A stretch of 64,000 bases of DNA. Origin: Micromonospora costi (lineage in GTDB: Bacteria > Actinomycetota > Actinomycetes > Mycobacteriales > Micromonosporaceae). Shown here in pieces: positions 43,480 to 52,718 of the stretch. The stretch's first letter is position 1; each line of letters starts with the position of its first letter. A program made the translations under genes and the position numbers. The notes beneath the pieces are model-generated. The model was not told where the DNA came from. It was given only the letters and a program-made list of their open reading frames with translations, and searched no databases. The stretch spans positions 806,001 through 870,000 of the forward strand of contig NZ_RBAN01000002.1 in the NCBI RefSeq assembly GCF_003626655.1, read 5' to 3'.

Positions 43480-43839
43480 ATGGACACACCGCTACGCGAA
43501 CCCACCTTCCTCATCCTCACCGCGCTGGCCACCGAGCCCATGCACGGCTACGGCCTGATCGGTGAGGTCGCCGCCCTCTCCGACGGCCGCGTCGCGCTGC
43601 GCCCCGGCACCCTCTACGGCGCGCTCGACCGGCTCGTCGACGCCGGCCTGGTCGACGTCGAGCGGGAGGAGGTGGTCGACGGCCGGCTGCGCCGCTACTA
43701 CCGGCTCACCCCGGCCGGCGAGGCCACGCTGAGCAGCGAGACGGACCGGCTGCGCCGCAACGTCGAGGCGGCCACCGCCCGGCTGCGCGAACGGGCCACG
43801 GGCGCGACCGCTCCCCGCCTCGCGGGAGGGCTCGCATGA
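43480..43839 (+). CDS. PadR-family transcriptional regulator
   Basis: 119 residues. Winged helix-turn-helix typical of PadR: TFLILTALATEPMHGYGLIGEVAAL, RPGTLYGALDRLVDAGLVDVEREEVVDGRLRRYYRLTPAGEATL, then a short dimerisation helix. It overlaps the following membrane-protein gene by ATGA, an arrangement common for PadR regulators and the membrane protein or transporter they control. A TATATT -10 box 6 nt before the ATG and repeated CGATATA motifs suggest autoregulation. Confidence 0.93.
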   Translation: MDTPLREPTFLILTALATEPMHGYGLIGEVAALSDGRVALRPGTLYGALDRLVDAGLVDVEREEVVDGRLRRYYRLTPAGEATLSSETDRLRRNVEAATARLRERATGATAPRLAGGLA

Positions 43840-44801
43840 GCGACCTGGAGCGCCGCTACCTGCGCCTGCTGCGCGCGTACCCCGCGGACTACCGCCGTTC
43901 GCGCGGCGCCGAGATCGTCGGGACGTACCTCGACCTCGCCGGCCCGGGTCAGCGCTGGCCCTCCCCCGCGGACGCCGCGGACCTGCTGCGCGGCGGCCTC
44001 CGCCAGCGGCTGCGGGCCGCCGGGGCCGCCGACCTGCTTCCGGGCGTACGCCTCGCGGCCGTCCTCGCGTTCCTCACCGCGACCTCGCTCGCCGCGGCCT
44101 GGTCGCTGCTGGAACTGCGACCTCCAGCCGACCTCACCCTGCCCGCCGCGCGGCCGTTCGTCTCGCTCGGCATCGGGGCGTGGATCGCCTGGCTGCTCGC
44201 CGCGGTCGTGTACGCGCTGGCCCCCGGTCGGTGGGCCCGCCGGGCCGTCGCGCTCGCCGTGCTCCTCACCCTCGGCCTCGTTCCCGCCGCCCCGCTGGTC
44301 GGCCTGCCCCGCCCGCCGCTGTTCGTCCTGCTGCCGCAGATCGCGTTGGGCCTGGTCGCGCTCGGCCTACCGGACGCGCTGCCGGCGCCGCTGCGGGCGG
44401 CGCCACCGGTCGCGGTGGGCGTCGTCGCCCTCGCGGGGACCAACCTGCACCTGCTGTCCCCGGAGAGATTCGGCGGGACCTACTACATCTGGACGGCCGT
44501 GCCGGTGCTGCCGGTTGCCGCCGTCGCGCTGCTCGCGGTGGCGGTGCTGCTCGCGGCCGGGCTCGCCGTGCGCGCCGATCACCGGGGCATCTGGGCGGCG
44601 CTGATCCTGCTCACCCCCGTCGGCCTGCTCGCGCTGCAGCCGCTGGCCGGAGCGATGGACGGAGCCCGCACGAGCGTCGCGGTCTGGTCCGAACTCGCCG
44701 CGACGGCCGTCGTGATCGGGGTGGTCGGCCCCGCGCTGCTGCCGCTGGCGCTCGCCATCCGCCGCCGCCCGACCCGTTCACCCAACCTCACCCCCCGCTG
44801 A
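43836..44801 (+). CDS. polytopic membrane protein coupled to padR
   Basis: 321 residues. A soluble helical N-terminus (SDLERRYLRLLRAYPADYRRSRGAEIVGTYLDLA) resembles the start of HAAS/DUF1700-type proteins that accompany PadR regulators; about seven membrane helices follow. The ATG overlaps the padR stop (ATGA). No transporter signature is visible. It may be the sensor or target membrane partner of the PadR protein; this is inference from the pairing only. Confidence 0.75.
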   Translation: MSDLERRYLRLLRAYPADYRRSRGAEIVGTYLDLAGPGQRWPSPADAADLLRGGLRQRLRAAGAADLLPGVRLAAVLAFLTATSLAAAWSLLELRPPADLTLPAARPFVSLGIGAWIAWLLAAVVYALAPGRWARRAVALAVLLTLGLVPAAPLVGLPRPPLFVLLPQIALGLVALGLPDALPAPLRAAPPVAVGVVALAGTNLHLLSPERFGGTYYIWTAVPVLPVAAVALLAVAVLLAAGLAVRADHRGIWAALILLTPVGLLALQPLAGAMDGARTSVAVWSELAATAVVIGVVGPALLPLALAIRRRPTRSPNLTPR

Positions 44802-44847
44802 CCCCGCTGACCGCCCACCCCGGCCGCCAACGGTCCGTATCCCGCGA

Positions 44848-44904
44848 TGATCAAGAGGTTTGCGGCGCGATCGGAGATCGAAAACGACGCAAATCTCTTG
44901 ATCA
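44848..44904. terminator. GATC-type palindrome C between convergent genes
   Basis: 17-nt arms TGATCAAGAGGTTTGCG and complement (44848-44864, 44888-44904) with one G-U pair and a 23-nt loop. Arm sequence is shared with the element at 54552. The right arm reaches the last codon of the convergent gene. Confidence 0.7.
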
Positions 44905-46452
44905 CCGGGGCTCGGCGGGGCCGGCCGGGCCGGCGGGGCCGGTGCGGCGGCGAGGCGGGAGGAGGGTCAGGCGGGTCAGGGCGACCAGGAGGGCCAGGGT
45001 CAGGGCGGTCATCGCGATCGCGCCGGGGGCCTTCGAGAAGCGGGCGAGGTTCGTGCCGTCGGGCAGGGTGAGGAACGTGGCGGCCGCGCAGGGCAGCACG
45101 AACCACGTCGTCCGGGTCGCGGCGACGGCCAGCAGCGCGAGGGGCCAGGTGGCGTACCAGGGGTGGAACACCGGCGCCAGGGCCACCGTGGCGGCGAGCG
45201 CCAGCCCGGCGCCCCGCAGCGTCACCCGCGGGCGGGCGGCGGCCAGCCGGGCCACGCGCTGCCGGGCGTCGCCCAGCCCGCGCAGCGCCGTCCACGCCCG
45301 CCACCAGAGGCCCACCAGCAGTACGGCGAGCAGCAGCACCGCCACCACCCGGGCCACCGGCACGGCGTTCGGTTCCCGGCCGGCGAGCGCGCCGGCGTAG
45401 TCGACCACGAAGCCGACCGCGGTCGGCGGCGAGGTCCACTGTTCGGAGTCGCCGCTGCGGTTCAGGCCGCCGACCCAGCCGACACCGAGGCCGGACAGGA
45501 ACGAGCCGCCCACCAGCGCGGCGAGCACACCGCCGGCCAGCCAGGCACCGTCGCGCAGCAGGGCGCGTACGGTGTAGCGGCCGTGCACCGCCGCCAGCGC
45601 GGCGAACGGCAGCACCACCACGGCGGTGACCTTCACCGCGACCGCGAGCCCGAGCAGCACCCCCGCCACGAGCAGCGCCCGGGGCCGGCCCGGAAGGCGG
45701 ACGAGCACCAGCAGGCCGAGCAGGAGCAGGCCCAGCATCACCGCGTCGTTGTGCGCGCCGGCGAGCAGGTGCACGCCGACCAGCGGGCAGGCCAGCAGCA
45801 GCCATGCCGCGCGCCGGGTCGGTACGCCGGCCGCCCGCGCGAGCCCGGGCAGGCAGAGCGCGGCGAGCAGCACCCCGGCCAGCGCGAACAGCCGCAGCAA
45901 CACGATCGTGCCGGTCAGTCCACCGCCGAGCAGCACGGCCAGCGCGGCGAGCAGCACGAAGACCGGCCCGTACGGCGCTGGGGTGTCCCGCCAGATCGGC
46001 GCCACGGTGTCCACCCACGGGCAGCCCGCCTCGGCCACTCCGGTGGTGTACGGGTCGACGCCGTGCGCGTACGCCCAGCCCTGGCAGGCGTACGAGTAGA
46101 CGTCCCGGCTGCCCAGCGGCGCGGTGACGAGCAGCGGCACCGCCCAGAGCCCGGCGGTGCGGTACGCCCAGCCCGTCGACGGAGCGCCCCGGCGCAGCGA
46201 CCACCAGGCGCCGGCCAGCAGCGCGGTGCCGACCAGCCACGCCCCGATCACGAGCGGGCCGTGCGGGCCCTGCCAGATGGTGGCCGGGGTGGTGCGCAGG
46301 GGCGCCGACGGCAACGCCCCGCCGAGATGTCCGGCGACCGCGAGCAGCACCGCGCCGGCCAGGCCGGCGTACCGCGCCAGGCCGGCGTACCGGGTGGTGG
46401 TCGCGTCGGGCTCGCCGCCGCTCGGCGGTGCCGGGGCGCCGGCTCCGGTCAC
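44902..46452 (-). CDS. MptB-type alpha-1,6-mannosyltransferase, paralogue 1
   Basis: 516 residues, about thirteen membrane helices. Family marks: TIWQGPHGPLVIGAWLVGT, LGSRDVYSYACQGWAYAHGVDPYTTG with the acidic residue of the first external loop, IWRDTPAPYGPVFV, GAHNDAVMLGLLL, and FHPWYATWPLALLA near the C-terminus. These occur in polyprenyl-phosphomannose-dependent mannosyltransferases MptA/MptB, which build the mannan backbone of lipomannan. It follows its paralogue after 13 bp on the same strand, so the two form an operon. Polymer made by this organism is unknown. Confidence 0.85.
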   Translation of the reverse strand: MTGAGAPAPPSGGEPDATTTRYAGLARYAGLAGAVLLAVAGHLGGALPSAPLRTTPATIWQGPHGPLVIGAWLVGTALLAGAWWSLRRGAPSTGWAYRTAGLWAVPLLVTAPLGSRDVYSYACQGWAYAHGVDPYTTGVAEAGCPWVDTVAPIWRDTPAPYGPVFVLLAALAVLLGGGLTGTIVLLRLFALAGVLLAALCLPGLARAAGVPTRRAAWLLLACPLVGVHLLAGAHNDAVMLGLLLLGLLVLVRLPGRPRALLVAGVLLGLAVAVKVTAVVVLPFAALAAVHGRYTVRALLRDGAWLAGGVLAALVGGSFLSGLGVGWVGGLNRSGDSEQWTSPPTAVGFVVDYAGALAGREPNAVPVARVVAVLLLAVLLVGLWWRAWTALRGLGDARQRVARLAAARPRVTLRGAGLALAATVALAPVFHPWYATWPLALLAVAATRTTWFVLPCAAATFLTLPDGTNLARFSKAPGAIAMTALTLALLVALTRLTLLPPRRRTGPAGPAGPAEPR

Positions 46453-46465
46453 CGGCGCACTCTCC

Positions 46466-47914
46466 TCAGGTCGCGGCGACCTGCCGGCGGGCCGCCCGAG
46501 CCGACCGTACCAAGCGGACCACCACCACGATCACGAACAGCGTCATCAGGGGCGCGCCCACCGTCTTGGTGTACCGGGGCAGGCCGGTGCCGTCGGGAAG
46601 CACCAGGAACGCCGAGACCAGCGCCACCACGGTGAACCACCCGGTCCGGTGCCGCGACGTGGCCGCGAGCACGGCCAGGGGCCAGGTCCAGTACCAGGGG
46701 TGGAAGAGCGGGGCGAGCGCCACGGTGGCGGCCAGCGCCAGGCCTGCGTGCCAGAGCGGGTCCCGGGTGCGGGCCCGCCACCAGAGCCAGACCAGCAGGA
46801 CGGCCAGCGCCGCCATGCCGATGCCGCGCGTGACGGGCAGCGGGTCGCCGTGCCAGCCGAAGGGCAGCGCGAGGTAGCCGACGGTCTGCCCGACCGCGGT
46901 GGACGGTGACGTCCACGCGACCACCAGGTTGCCCTGCTCCAGGCCGCTGATCCAGCCGAAGTTCAAGCCCGCGGCGACCGTCGCCCCGACGACCGTGGCG
47001 ACCGCCCCGCCGACCACCCACCCGCCGTGGCGCAGCAGCGCCCGGATGGAGTACCCGCCGACGATCGCGGCCAGGGCCGCGAACGGCACCACGACCAGCG
47101 CGGTCGCCTTGATCGCGCCGGCCAGCCCGAGTAGCACGCCCCCGAGCAGCAGCGAGCCGGGGCGGCCCGGTCGCGCGGCGACCACCGCGAGCCCGGCGAC
47201 GAGCAGGCCCACCATCACGGCGTCGTTGTGCGTGCCCGAGACCAGGTGCACGCCGATCAGCGGGCTGCCCAGGGCGAGCCAGACGGCCCGGCCGGCCGGG
47301 ACGCCGCAGCGGCGGGCCAGCACCGGGAGGCAGGCCGCGGCCAGGCCGAGCCCGGCCAGGGCGAGCAGCCGGAACAGCACGATGCTGCCGACGAGGGACC
47401 CGGTCGCCGTGACGATCGCGCCGGCCAGCATCACGAACAGCGGTCCGTACGGCGCCGGGGTGTCCCGCCAGATGTAGGACATGCTGTCCAGCCAGGGGCA
47501 GGGCAGCGCGGAGACACCCTGCTCGTACGGGTTGATACCGCCCGAGTAGCTCGCGCCCTGGCAGGCGTACGCGTACACGTCCCGGCTGCCCATCGGCGGC
47601 GTGACCAGCAGCGGCAGCAGCCAGAGCCCCACGGTGACCAGCGCCCAGCGGGTCGAGGGCACCCCGTCGCGCAGGGACCACCACGCGTACGCCATGACGG
47701 CGGTGCCGACCAGCCAGCTGACGAGGATCACCGGGCCGTTCGGGCCCTGCCAGATGCTGACCGGGGTGGGGCGCAGGTCGCCATGGGGCATCGCGCCGCC
47801 GAGGAACGCGGCGACGGCGAGCAGCGCCGCGCCGGCCAGGCCGGTCCAGCGCGCGAGGTGGGAAGGCACCCGGACATGCTGCCAGCCGGACCGGCGCGGC
47901 ACCCACGTGGGCAT
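46466..47914 (-). CDS. MptB-type alpha-1,6-mannosyltransferase, paralogue 2
   Basis: 482 residues, clearly homologous along its length to the next gene: SIWQGPNGPVILVSWLVGT, MGSRDVYAYACQGASYSGGINPYEQG, IWRDTPAPYGPLFVML, GTHNDAVMVGLLVAGL and FHPWYWTWPLAVLA. Like MptA/MptB it should transfer mannose from polyprenyl-phosphate on the outer membrane face. The ATG at 47914 adds a basic N-terminus (PTWVPRRSGWQHVRVPSHLARW); the GTG of VRVPSHL is another possible start. The stop is 13 bp before the paralogue and the start 18 bp after the stop of an upstream membrane gene, suggesting a three-gene run. Confidence 0.85.
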   Translation of the reverse strand: MPTWVPRRSGWQHVRVPSHLARWTGLAGAALLAVAAFLGGAMPHGDLRPTPVSIWQGPNGPVILVSWLVGTAVMAYAWWSLRDGVPSTRWALVTVGLWLLPLLVTPPMGSRDVYAYACQGASYSGGINPYEQGVSALPCPWLDSMSYIWRDTPAPYGPLFVMLAGAIVTATGSLVGSIVLFRLLALAGLGLAAACLPVLARRCGVPAGRAVWLALGSPLIGVHLVSGTHNDAVMVGLLVAGLAVVAARPGRPGSLLLGGVLLGLAGAIKATALVVVPFAALAAIVGGYSIRALLRHGGWVVGGAVATVVGATVAAGLNFGWISGLEQGNLVVAWTSPSTAVGQTVGYLALPFGWHGDPLPVTRGIGMAALAVLLVWLWWRARTRDPLWHAGLALAATVALAPLFHPWYWTWPLAVLAATSRHRTGWFTVVALVSAFLVLPDGTGLPRYTKTVGAPLMTLFVIVVVVRLVRSARAARRQVAAT

Positions 47915-47932
47915 GGTCGGAACCGGCAGTAG

Positions 47933-49525
47933 CTACGAACAGTGACGAGAGGGTGACAGGCTGCTGGTGACCGCGTACCGGCCGGGCTCGCGGACGCGGA
48001 CGCTCGTCCACCCGTCCGGGCCCGGCGCGAGGCACCCCGCTACGCCCTCCAGCGACAGCCACCGCGACCAGCGCACCCGGACCAGGACGTCGGCCGACGC
48101 GTCAACGGTGAACCGCACCCCGGCCGTCCTGGACCCGACGAGCGCCGCCGGCGGGGACACCAGCGGCGCCGGGTCGACCACCTCGTACAGGCGCCAACCG
48201 CCCGGCCGGGCCACCTCGCGCAGGTACGGCTGACCGGCCAGCACCAGCGCCGCCTCGGCCCGCGCGTACCGGTCCGGGGCGCTGTCCGGGGCCACCGCCA
48301 CGAGGCTGACCGCGTTGCGGCGCAGCCACTCCCCGTACTCGGCGGGCTGGGGGCCGGAACCGTAGAACAGCGGGTTGCGCTCGACGTCGACCTGCCGCTC
48401 CCAGCCCCGGGCCAGCGGTACCGCCTCCGCCACGTACGCGCTCTCCCAGTGGTCCCGCAGCGGCACCACCTCGACCCGTCCCAGCGGCGCCCGGCGGTCC
48501 AGCTCGTCGAGCAGCGGACGGTAGAAGGCCGCCCGCGTGGGAGCGGAACCCGCCCGGTACAGGTCGCTCGTCATCACCGGGGACTGCCACCACACCAGGA
48601 CGGCCAGCAGGGCGGCCAGCCACCGCGGGCCGAGCCGGACGAACGCGGCGACCACCGGGAACGCGAAGAGCATCGGCAGGCGCAGCGTATTCGAGCCGAT
48701 CGGACTGGGCAGGTAGTAGGCCGCCACCAGCAGCACCACGGCGAGGGCCGCGCCGACGCGCACCACCCGCACCCGCACGAGCGCGAGCACCACCACCGCG
48801 AGCGCGACGTTGATCCGCATCGACTCGGCGGTGAAGGGTTGCCGCCCACCGTTGCCGAACAGCAGCGCCATCGGCGCGACGGCCACCACCGGGGCGAGGC
48901 AGAGCACCAGGCCCTCGGCCCGGAGCCGGCGTGGCGGCCACCCGCCCCGCCACAGGTCGACGACCAGCAGCGCTCCCCCGGCCAGCCCGGTGAACAGGCC
49001 GGCCACCGGGCTGGCCGCGGTCGCCAGCGCCGCCAACACCGCCGCCAGCAGGAGACGCGCCCACCGCGGCAGGCGGGATCCGCACACCGCGCAGAGGGCC
49101 AGCAGTCCGAAGGTCAGGCCGACGGCGAAGGTGATCCGCCCGCTGACCAGGTTTCCCACGAGCACCACCGCGCCCACGACCCCGCCGAGCAGCGGCCGGT
49201 GGGCCCGCCCGCGCAGCAACAGCCAGGCCAGCGCCACCGCCGACGCCACGGCCGCGACCGCCCCGACCACGCGTACGCCGAGCGCCGCGCCGAGGAACTG
49301 GGTGAACAGGCTGTAACCGAACTGGCCCACACCCCCGTACCAGGAGAAGTCGACCGGGGCGAGGCCGTTGCGTTCCGCGAAGCCGGCGCGGGCCACCTGC
49401 GCCGACAGGTCGGTGCCCATCGGCGGGGCGAGCAGGAACGCAGCGGCCAGCAGCAGCGCCACCACGAGGGTGCCGAGCAGCGTACGCCGGGGCTCAGGCG
49501 TCGAAGACCCGCTCCATCGCCGCAC
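47933..49525 (-). CDS. polytopic membrane protein downstream of glnE
   Basis: 530 residues with about eleven membrane helices in the first ~370 residues (RTLLGTLVVALLLAAAFLLAPP, VVGAVAAVASAVALAWLLL and others) and an extracytoplasmic C-terminal domain (RVEVVPLRDHWESAYVAEAVPLARGWERQVDVERNPLFYG). This layout is that of uncharacterised GT-C-like proteins; no catalytic motif is certain. The GTG at 49525 overlaps the glnE end by 32 bp; a start inside TLVVALL (49465) is possible. It probably belongs with the two mannosyltransferases that follow it. Confidence 0.7.
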   Translation of the reverse strand: MRRWSGSSTPEPRRTLLGTLVVALLLAAAFLLAPPMGTDLSAQVARAGFAERNGLAPVDFSWYGGVGQFGYSLFTQFLGAALGVRVVGAVAAVASAVALAWLLLRGRAHRPLLGGVVGAVVLVGNLVSGRITFAVGLTFGLLALCAVCGSRLPRWARLLLAAVLAALATAASPVAGLFTGLAGGALLVVDLWRGGWPPRRLRAEGLVLCLAPVVAVAPMALLFGNGGRQPFTAESMRINVALAVVVLALVRVRVVRVGAALAVVLLVAAYYLPSPIGSNTLRLPMLFAFPVVAAFVRLGPRWLAALLAVLVWWQSPVMTSDLYRAGSAPTRAAFYRPLLDELDRRAPLGRVEVVPLRDHWESAYVAEAVPLARGWERQVDVERNPLFYGSGPQPAEYGEWLRRNAVSLVAVAPDSAPDRYARAEAALVLAGQPYLREVARPGGWRLYEVVDPAPLVSPPAALVGSRTAGVRFTVDASADVLVRVRWSRWLSLEGVAGCLAPGPDGWTSVRVREPGRYAVTSSLSPSRHCS

Positions 49526-52500
49526 GGGAGCGGCGGGTGGTGCGCAGGTAGTCGTCGAGGAACTGCCCCGGGTCGTCGGCACCGAGCAGTCGTACCACGC
49601 CGGCCAGCTCCACGCCGTGCCGGGGCAGCTGGTCACCGGCCCGGCCCCGCACCAGCATGAGGGCGTTGCGGACCTGCGCGGCGAGAGTCCAGCCGGCCGC
49701 CATCGCCGCGGCGTCCGCCGGGTCGACCAGGTCGGCGTCGCGCGCGGCGGAGAGCGCGTCGAGCGTACGCGTGCCGCGCAGCGCCGGGACGGCGCCGCCG
49801 TGGCGCAGCTGGAGCAGCTGCACGGCCCACTCGACGTCGGCGAGCCCGCCGCGACCGAGCTTCGTGTGGGTGGCCGGGTCGGCGCCCCGGGGCAGCCGCT
49901 CGTGCTCCACCCGCGCCTTGATCCGCCGGATCTCCACGATCTGCTCGCGGGTCAGCCCGTCGGCCGGGTAGCGGACCGGGTCGACCAGCGCCTCGAACTC
50001 GGCGCCCAGGTCGGCGTCGCCGCAGACGAAGCGGGCCCGCAGCAGCGCCTGCGCCTCCCACACCCGCGACCAGCGGGCGTAGTACTGCGCGTACGCGGCG
50101 AGGCTGCGCACCAGCGGCCCCTGCCGGCCCTCCGGGCGCAGGTCGGCGTCCACGCCGAGCGGCGGGTCGGGCGCGGGCATGCCGAGCAGCCGGCGCAGCT
50201 CCTCGGCGACGCCGTGCGCGGCGGCGCTGGCCGCGCTCTCGTCCGCGCCGGGCGGCGGGTCGTAGACGAACAGCACGTCGGCGTCGGACAGGTAGTTCGA
50301 CTCGTACCCGCCGAGGCGGCCCATGCCGATCACGGCGAACCGCAGGCCCGGCGGCGTCGGCTGCGCCGCCCGGGCGGTGCGCAGCGCGGCGGCCAGGGTG
50401 GCGTCGGTGACGTCGGTGAGGGCGGCGCCCACGGCGGCCACCTCGGTGAGGGCGGCGCCGCGGCGGCCACCGCCGTCCGGGCGGGTCGGGGTGGGCGCCA
50501 GCGAGCCGGCCCGGCACAGCACGTCAGCGCAGGCGATCCGGACCAGCTCACGGCGGCGCAGCGCCCGCACGGCGCGGGTCGCCTCCACCGGATCGGTGTG
50601 CCGGGCGGCCGCGGCCGTGAAGCCCTCGTACAGCACGTCCCGGGGCCGGGGCACCAGCTCGTTCTCCTCGGCGAGCAGCCGCAGCGCCTCCGGTTCGCGG
50701 GCCAGCAGGTCGGCCGCGTACCGGGAGGACGAAAGCACGCGGGCCAGCCGGCGGGCGACCGGGCCCTCGTCACGCAGCAGCCGCAGGTACCAGGGGGTGC
50801 TGCCGAGCTTGTCGGAGACCTGGCGGTAGTTGAGCAGCCCCCGGTCCGGCTCGGGCGCGTCGGCGAACTCGCTGAGCAGCACGGGCAGCAGCGTGCGCTG
50901 GATGGCCGCGGTGCGGCTCACCCCGCCGGTGAGCGCCTGGAGGTGGCGCAGCGCCCCCGCCGGGTCGCCGAAGCCGAGGATCTCCAGCCGGTGCCGGGCC
51001 GCCTCCGGGGTCAGCCGCAGCCCGTCGGCCGGCACCCGGGCCACCGACTCCAGCAGCGGCCGGTAGAGCAGCTTGGCGTGCAGCCGGCGTACCTCACTGG
51101 CGTGGGTGACCCACTCGGCGCGGAACTCCTCGACGGCGCTGCGCCCCGGTGTCGCCGTGTAGCCCAGCGCGGCGGCCAGCCAGCGCAGGGCGTTCGGGTC
51201 GGTCGGGACGGTATGGGTACGGCGCAGGCCCTGCAACTGGAGCCGGTGCTCCACGCCGCGCAGGAACCGGTAGCCGCGCAACAGCGCCTCACCGTCGGCA
51301 CGGCCGACGTACCCGCCGGCCACGAGCGCGCGCAGCGCCGGGATCGTCCCCGGTACCCGCAGCGACTCGTCACCGCGGCCGTGCACGAGTTGCAGCAGCT
51401 GGACCGCGAACTCGATGTCACGCAGCCCGCCCGGGCCGCGCTTGATCTCGCGTTCCAGCTCCTTCGGCGGGATGTTGTCGATGATCTTCCGGCGCATGGC
51501 CCGGACGTCCTCGACGGCCTCCGGGCGTTCCGCCGCCCGCCACACCAGCGGGGCGAGCTGGTCGATCCACTCCTGCCCCAGCTCCAGGTCACCGGCGGCC
51601 GGGCGGGCCTTGAGCAGCGCCTGAAACTCCCAGGTGCGGGCCCAGCGGCCGTAGTAGGCGAGGTGGCTCGCGAGGGTGCGCACCAGGGGCCCGCGGTTGC
51701 CCTCGGGGCGCAGCGCCGCGTCCACCGGCCAGGCGACGAGCCCGCAGATGTGGATCAGCCGGGTGGCGATCGTGGTGGCCGCGGCCAGGTCGTCGTCCGA
51801 GGCGGCCACGAAGATCACGTCCACGTCGGAGACGTAGTTCAGCTCGTCGCCGCCGCACTTGCCCATCGCCACCACGGCGAGCCGGGGCACCGCCGTGCCC
51901 TCCGGCAGTTCCGCCACGGCGATCCCGTACGCCGCCCGCAGCGTGTCGTCGGCCAGCGCGGAGAGCGCCGCCATGATCTGCTCCAGCCCCCGCCCGCCGG
52001 TCAGGTCGGCCGCCGCGATCCGCAGCAGCGCGAGCCGGTACGCCTGCCGCAGCGCGGCGATCGGGTTGCCGTCGCCGATCGTCCCCAGCCGCCCCTCGGC
52101 GGGTGGGGCCAGCCCGTCCGGCGCCGTCCGCAGCACGGTCCACTGGTCCGGGTTGGCCACCAGGTGGTCGCCGAGCGCCGAGGAGGCGCCCAGCACGGCG
52201 ATCAGGCGCCGACGCAGTCCCGGATCGGCGTGCAGCGCCTCCAGCAGCGCGGAGCCGGCCGGGCCGGCGATGGCCGCGCCGGCCGTGGTGGCGGCCGGAC
52301 GCACGCCGACCCCGGCCGGTGCTGCGGCACCCGCCGTGGTGGCGGCCGGGCGCGCCCCGGTGCCGGCCGGGGCGGCCGACGCCGCGGCGCCCGCCGTGGT
52401 GGCGGTCGGATGCGGTGCGGCGCTGGCCGGGGCGGTCGGGTGCGCATCGGCGCCGGACGTCGTGGCGGTGCCCTGCAAGCGGTGTTCGGCCTCGACGATG

Positions 52501-52718
52501 CGGTGCAGCTGGCGCAGCGCCAGGTCCGGGTCGGCCGCCCGGGACAGCGCGGTGAGCAGCTCCGCGGCCCGCTCGTCCACCGGTTCCTGCCGGTCCGGCC
52601 GCCACAGGTCGAGCCCGTCCGGCCCGAGCAGGTCGGCCGCGCGGGCGCCGCCGTCGCCCTGGGCCGTGCCGAAGCCGTACCGGGCCAGCCGGCCGGGTGC
52701 GCTCGTCGGCCGGCTCAT
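49494..52718 (-). CDS. glnE: bifunctional glutamine synthetase adenylyltransferase GlnE
   Basis: 1074 residues. Two nucleotidyltransferase domains: the N-terminal deadenylylase with MGKCGGDELNYVSDVDVIFV and the C-terminal adenylylase with MGRLGGYESNYLSDADVLFVYD, each keeping the G-x-DxD core. It adds AMP to, or removes it from, Tyr402 of the GlnA encoded 8 kb away. Residues ~83-155 form an Ala/Pro/Thr insertion with PAATTAGAA repeats that I do not expect in the family. The ATG at 52718 overlaps the stop of the amidotransferase gene (TGATG), so the two are coupled. Confidence 0.95.
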   Translation of the reverse strand: MSRPTSAPGRLARYGFGTAQGDGGARAADLLGPDGLDLWRPDRQEPVDERAAELLTALSRAADPDLALRQLHRIVEAEHRLQGTATTSGADAHPTAPASAAPHPTATTAGAAASAAPAGTGARPAATTAGAAAPAGVGVRPAATTAGAAIAGPAGSALLEALHADPGLRRRLIAVLGASSALGDHLVANPDQWTVLRTAPDGLAPPAEGRLGTIGDGNPIAALRQAYRLALLRIAAADLTGGRGLEQIMAALSALADDTLRAAYGIAVAELPEGTAVPRLAVVAMGKCGGDELNYVSDVDVIFVAASDDDLAAATTIATRLIHICGLVAWPVDAALRPEGNRGPLVRTLASHLAYYGRWARTWEFQALLKARPAAGDLELGQEWIDQLAPLVWRAAERPEAVEDVRAMRRKIIDNIPPKELEREIKRGPGGLRDIEFAVQLLQLVHGRGDESLRVPGTIPALRALVAGGYVGRADGEALLRGYRFLRGVEHRLQLQGLRRTHTVPTDPNALRWLAAALGYTATPGRSAVEEFRAEWVTHASEVRRLHAKLLYRPLLESVARVPADGLRLTPEAARHRLEILGFGDPAGALRHLQALTGGVSRTAAIQRTLLPVLLSEFADAPEPDRGLLNYRQVSDKLGSTPWYLRLLRDEGPVARRLARVLSSSRYAADLLAREPEALRLLAEENELVPRPRDVLYEGFTAAAARHTDPVEATRAVRALRRRELVRIACADVLCRAGSLAPTPTRPDGGGRRGAALTEVAAVGAALTDVTDATLAAALRTARAAQPTPPGLRFAVIGMGRLGGYESNYLSDADVLFVYDPPPGADESAASAAAHGVAEELRRLLGMPAPDPPLGVDADLRPEGRQGPLVRSLAAYAQYYARWSRVWEAQALLRARFVCGDADLGAEFEALVDPVRYPADGLTREQIVEIRRIKARVEHERLPRGADPATHTKLGRGGLADVEWAVQLLQLRHGGAVPALRGTRTLDALSAARDADLVDPADAAAMAAGWTLAAQVRNALMLVRGRAGDQLPRHGVELAGVVRLLGADDPGQFLDDYLRTTRRSRAAMERVFDA
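52254..52472 (-). repeat. imperfect repeats in the glnE insertion
   Basis: The motif GCCGTGGTGGCGGCCGG recurs at 52282, 52333 and 52393 with 51- and 60-bp spacing. It encodes PAATTAGAA and variants in an Ala/Pro-rich insertion near the GlnE N-terminus. Confidence 0.75.
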
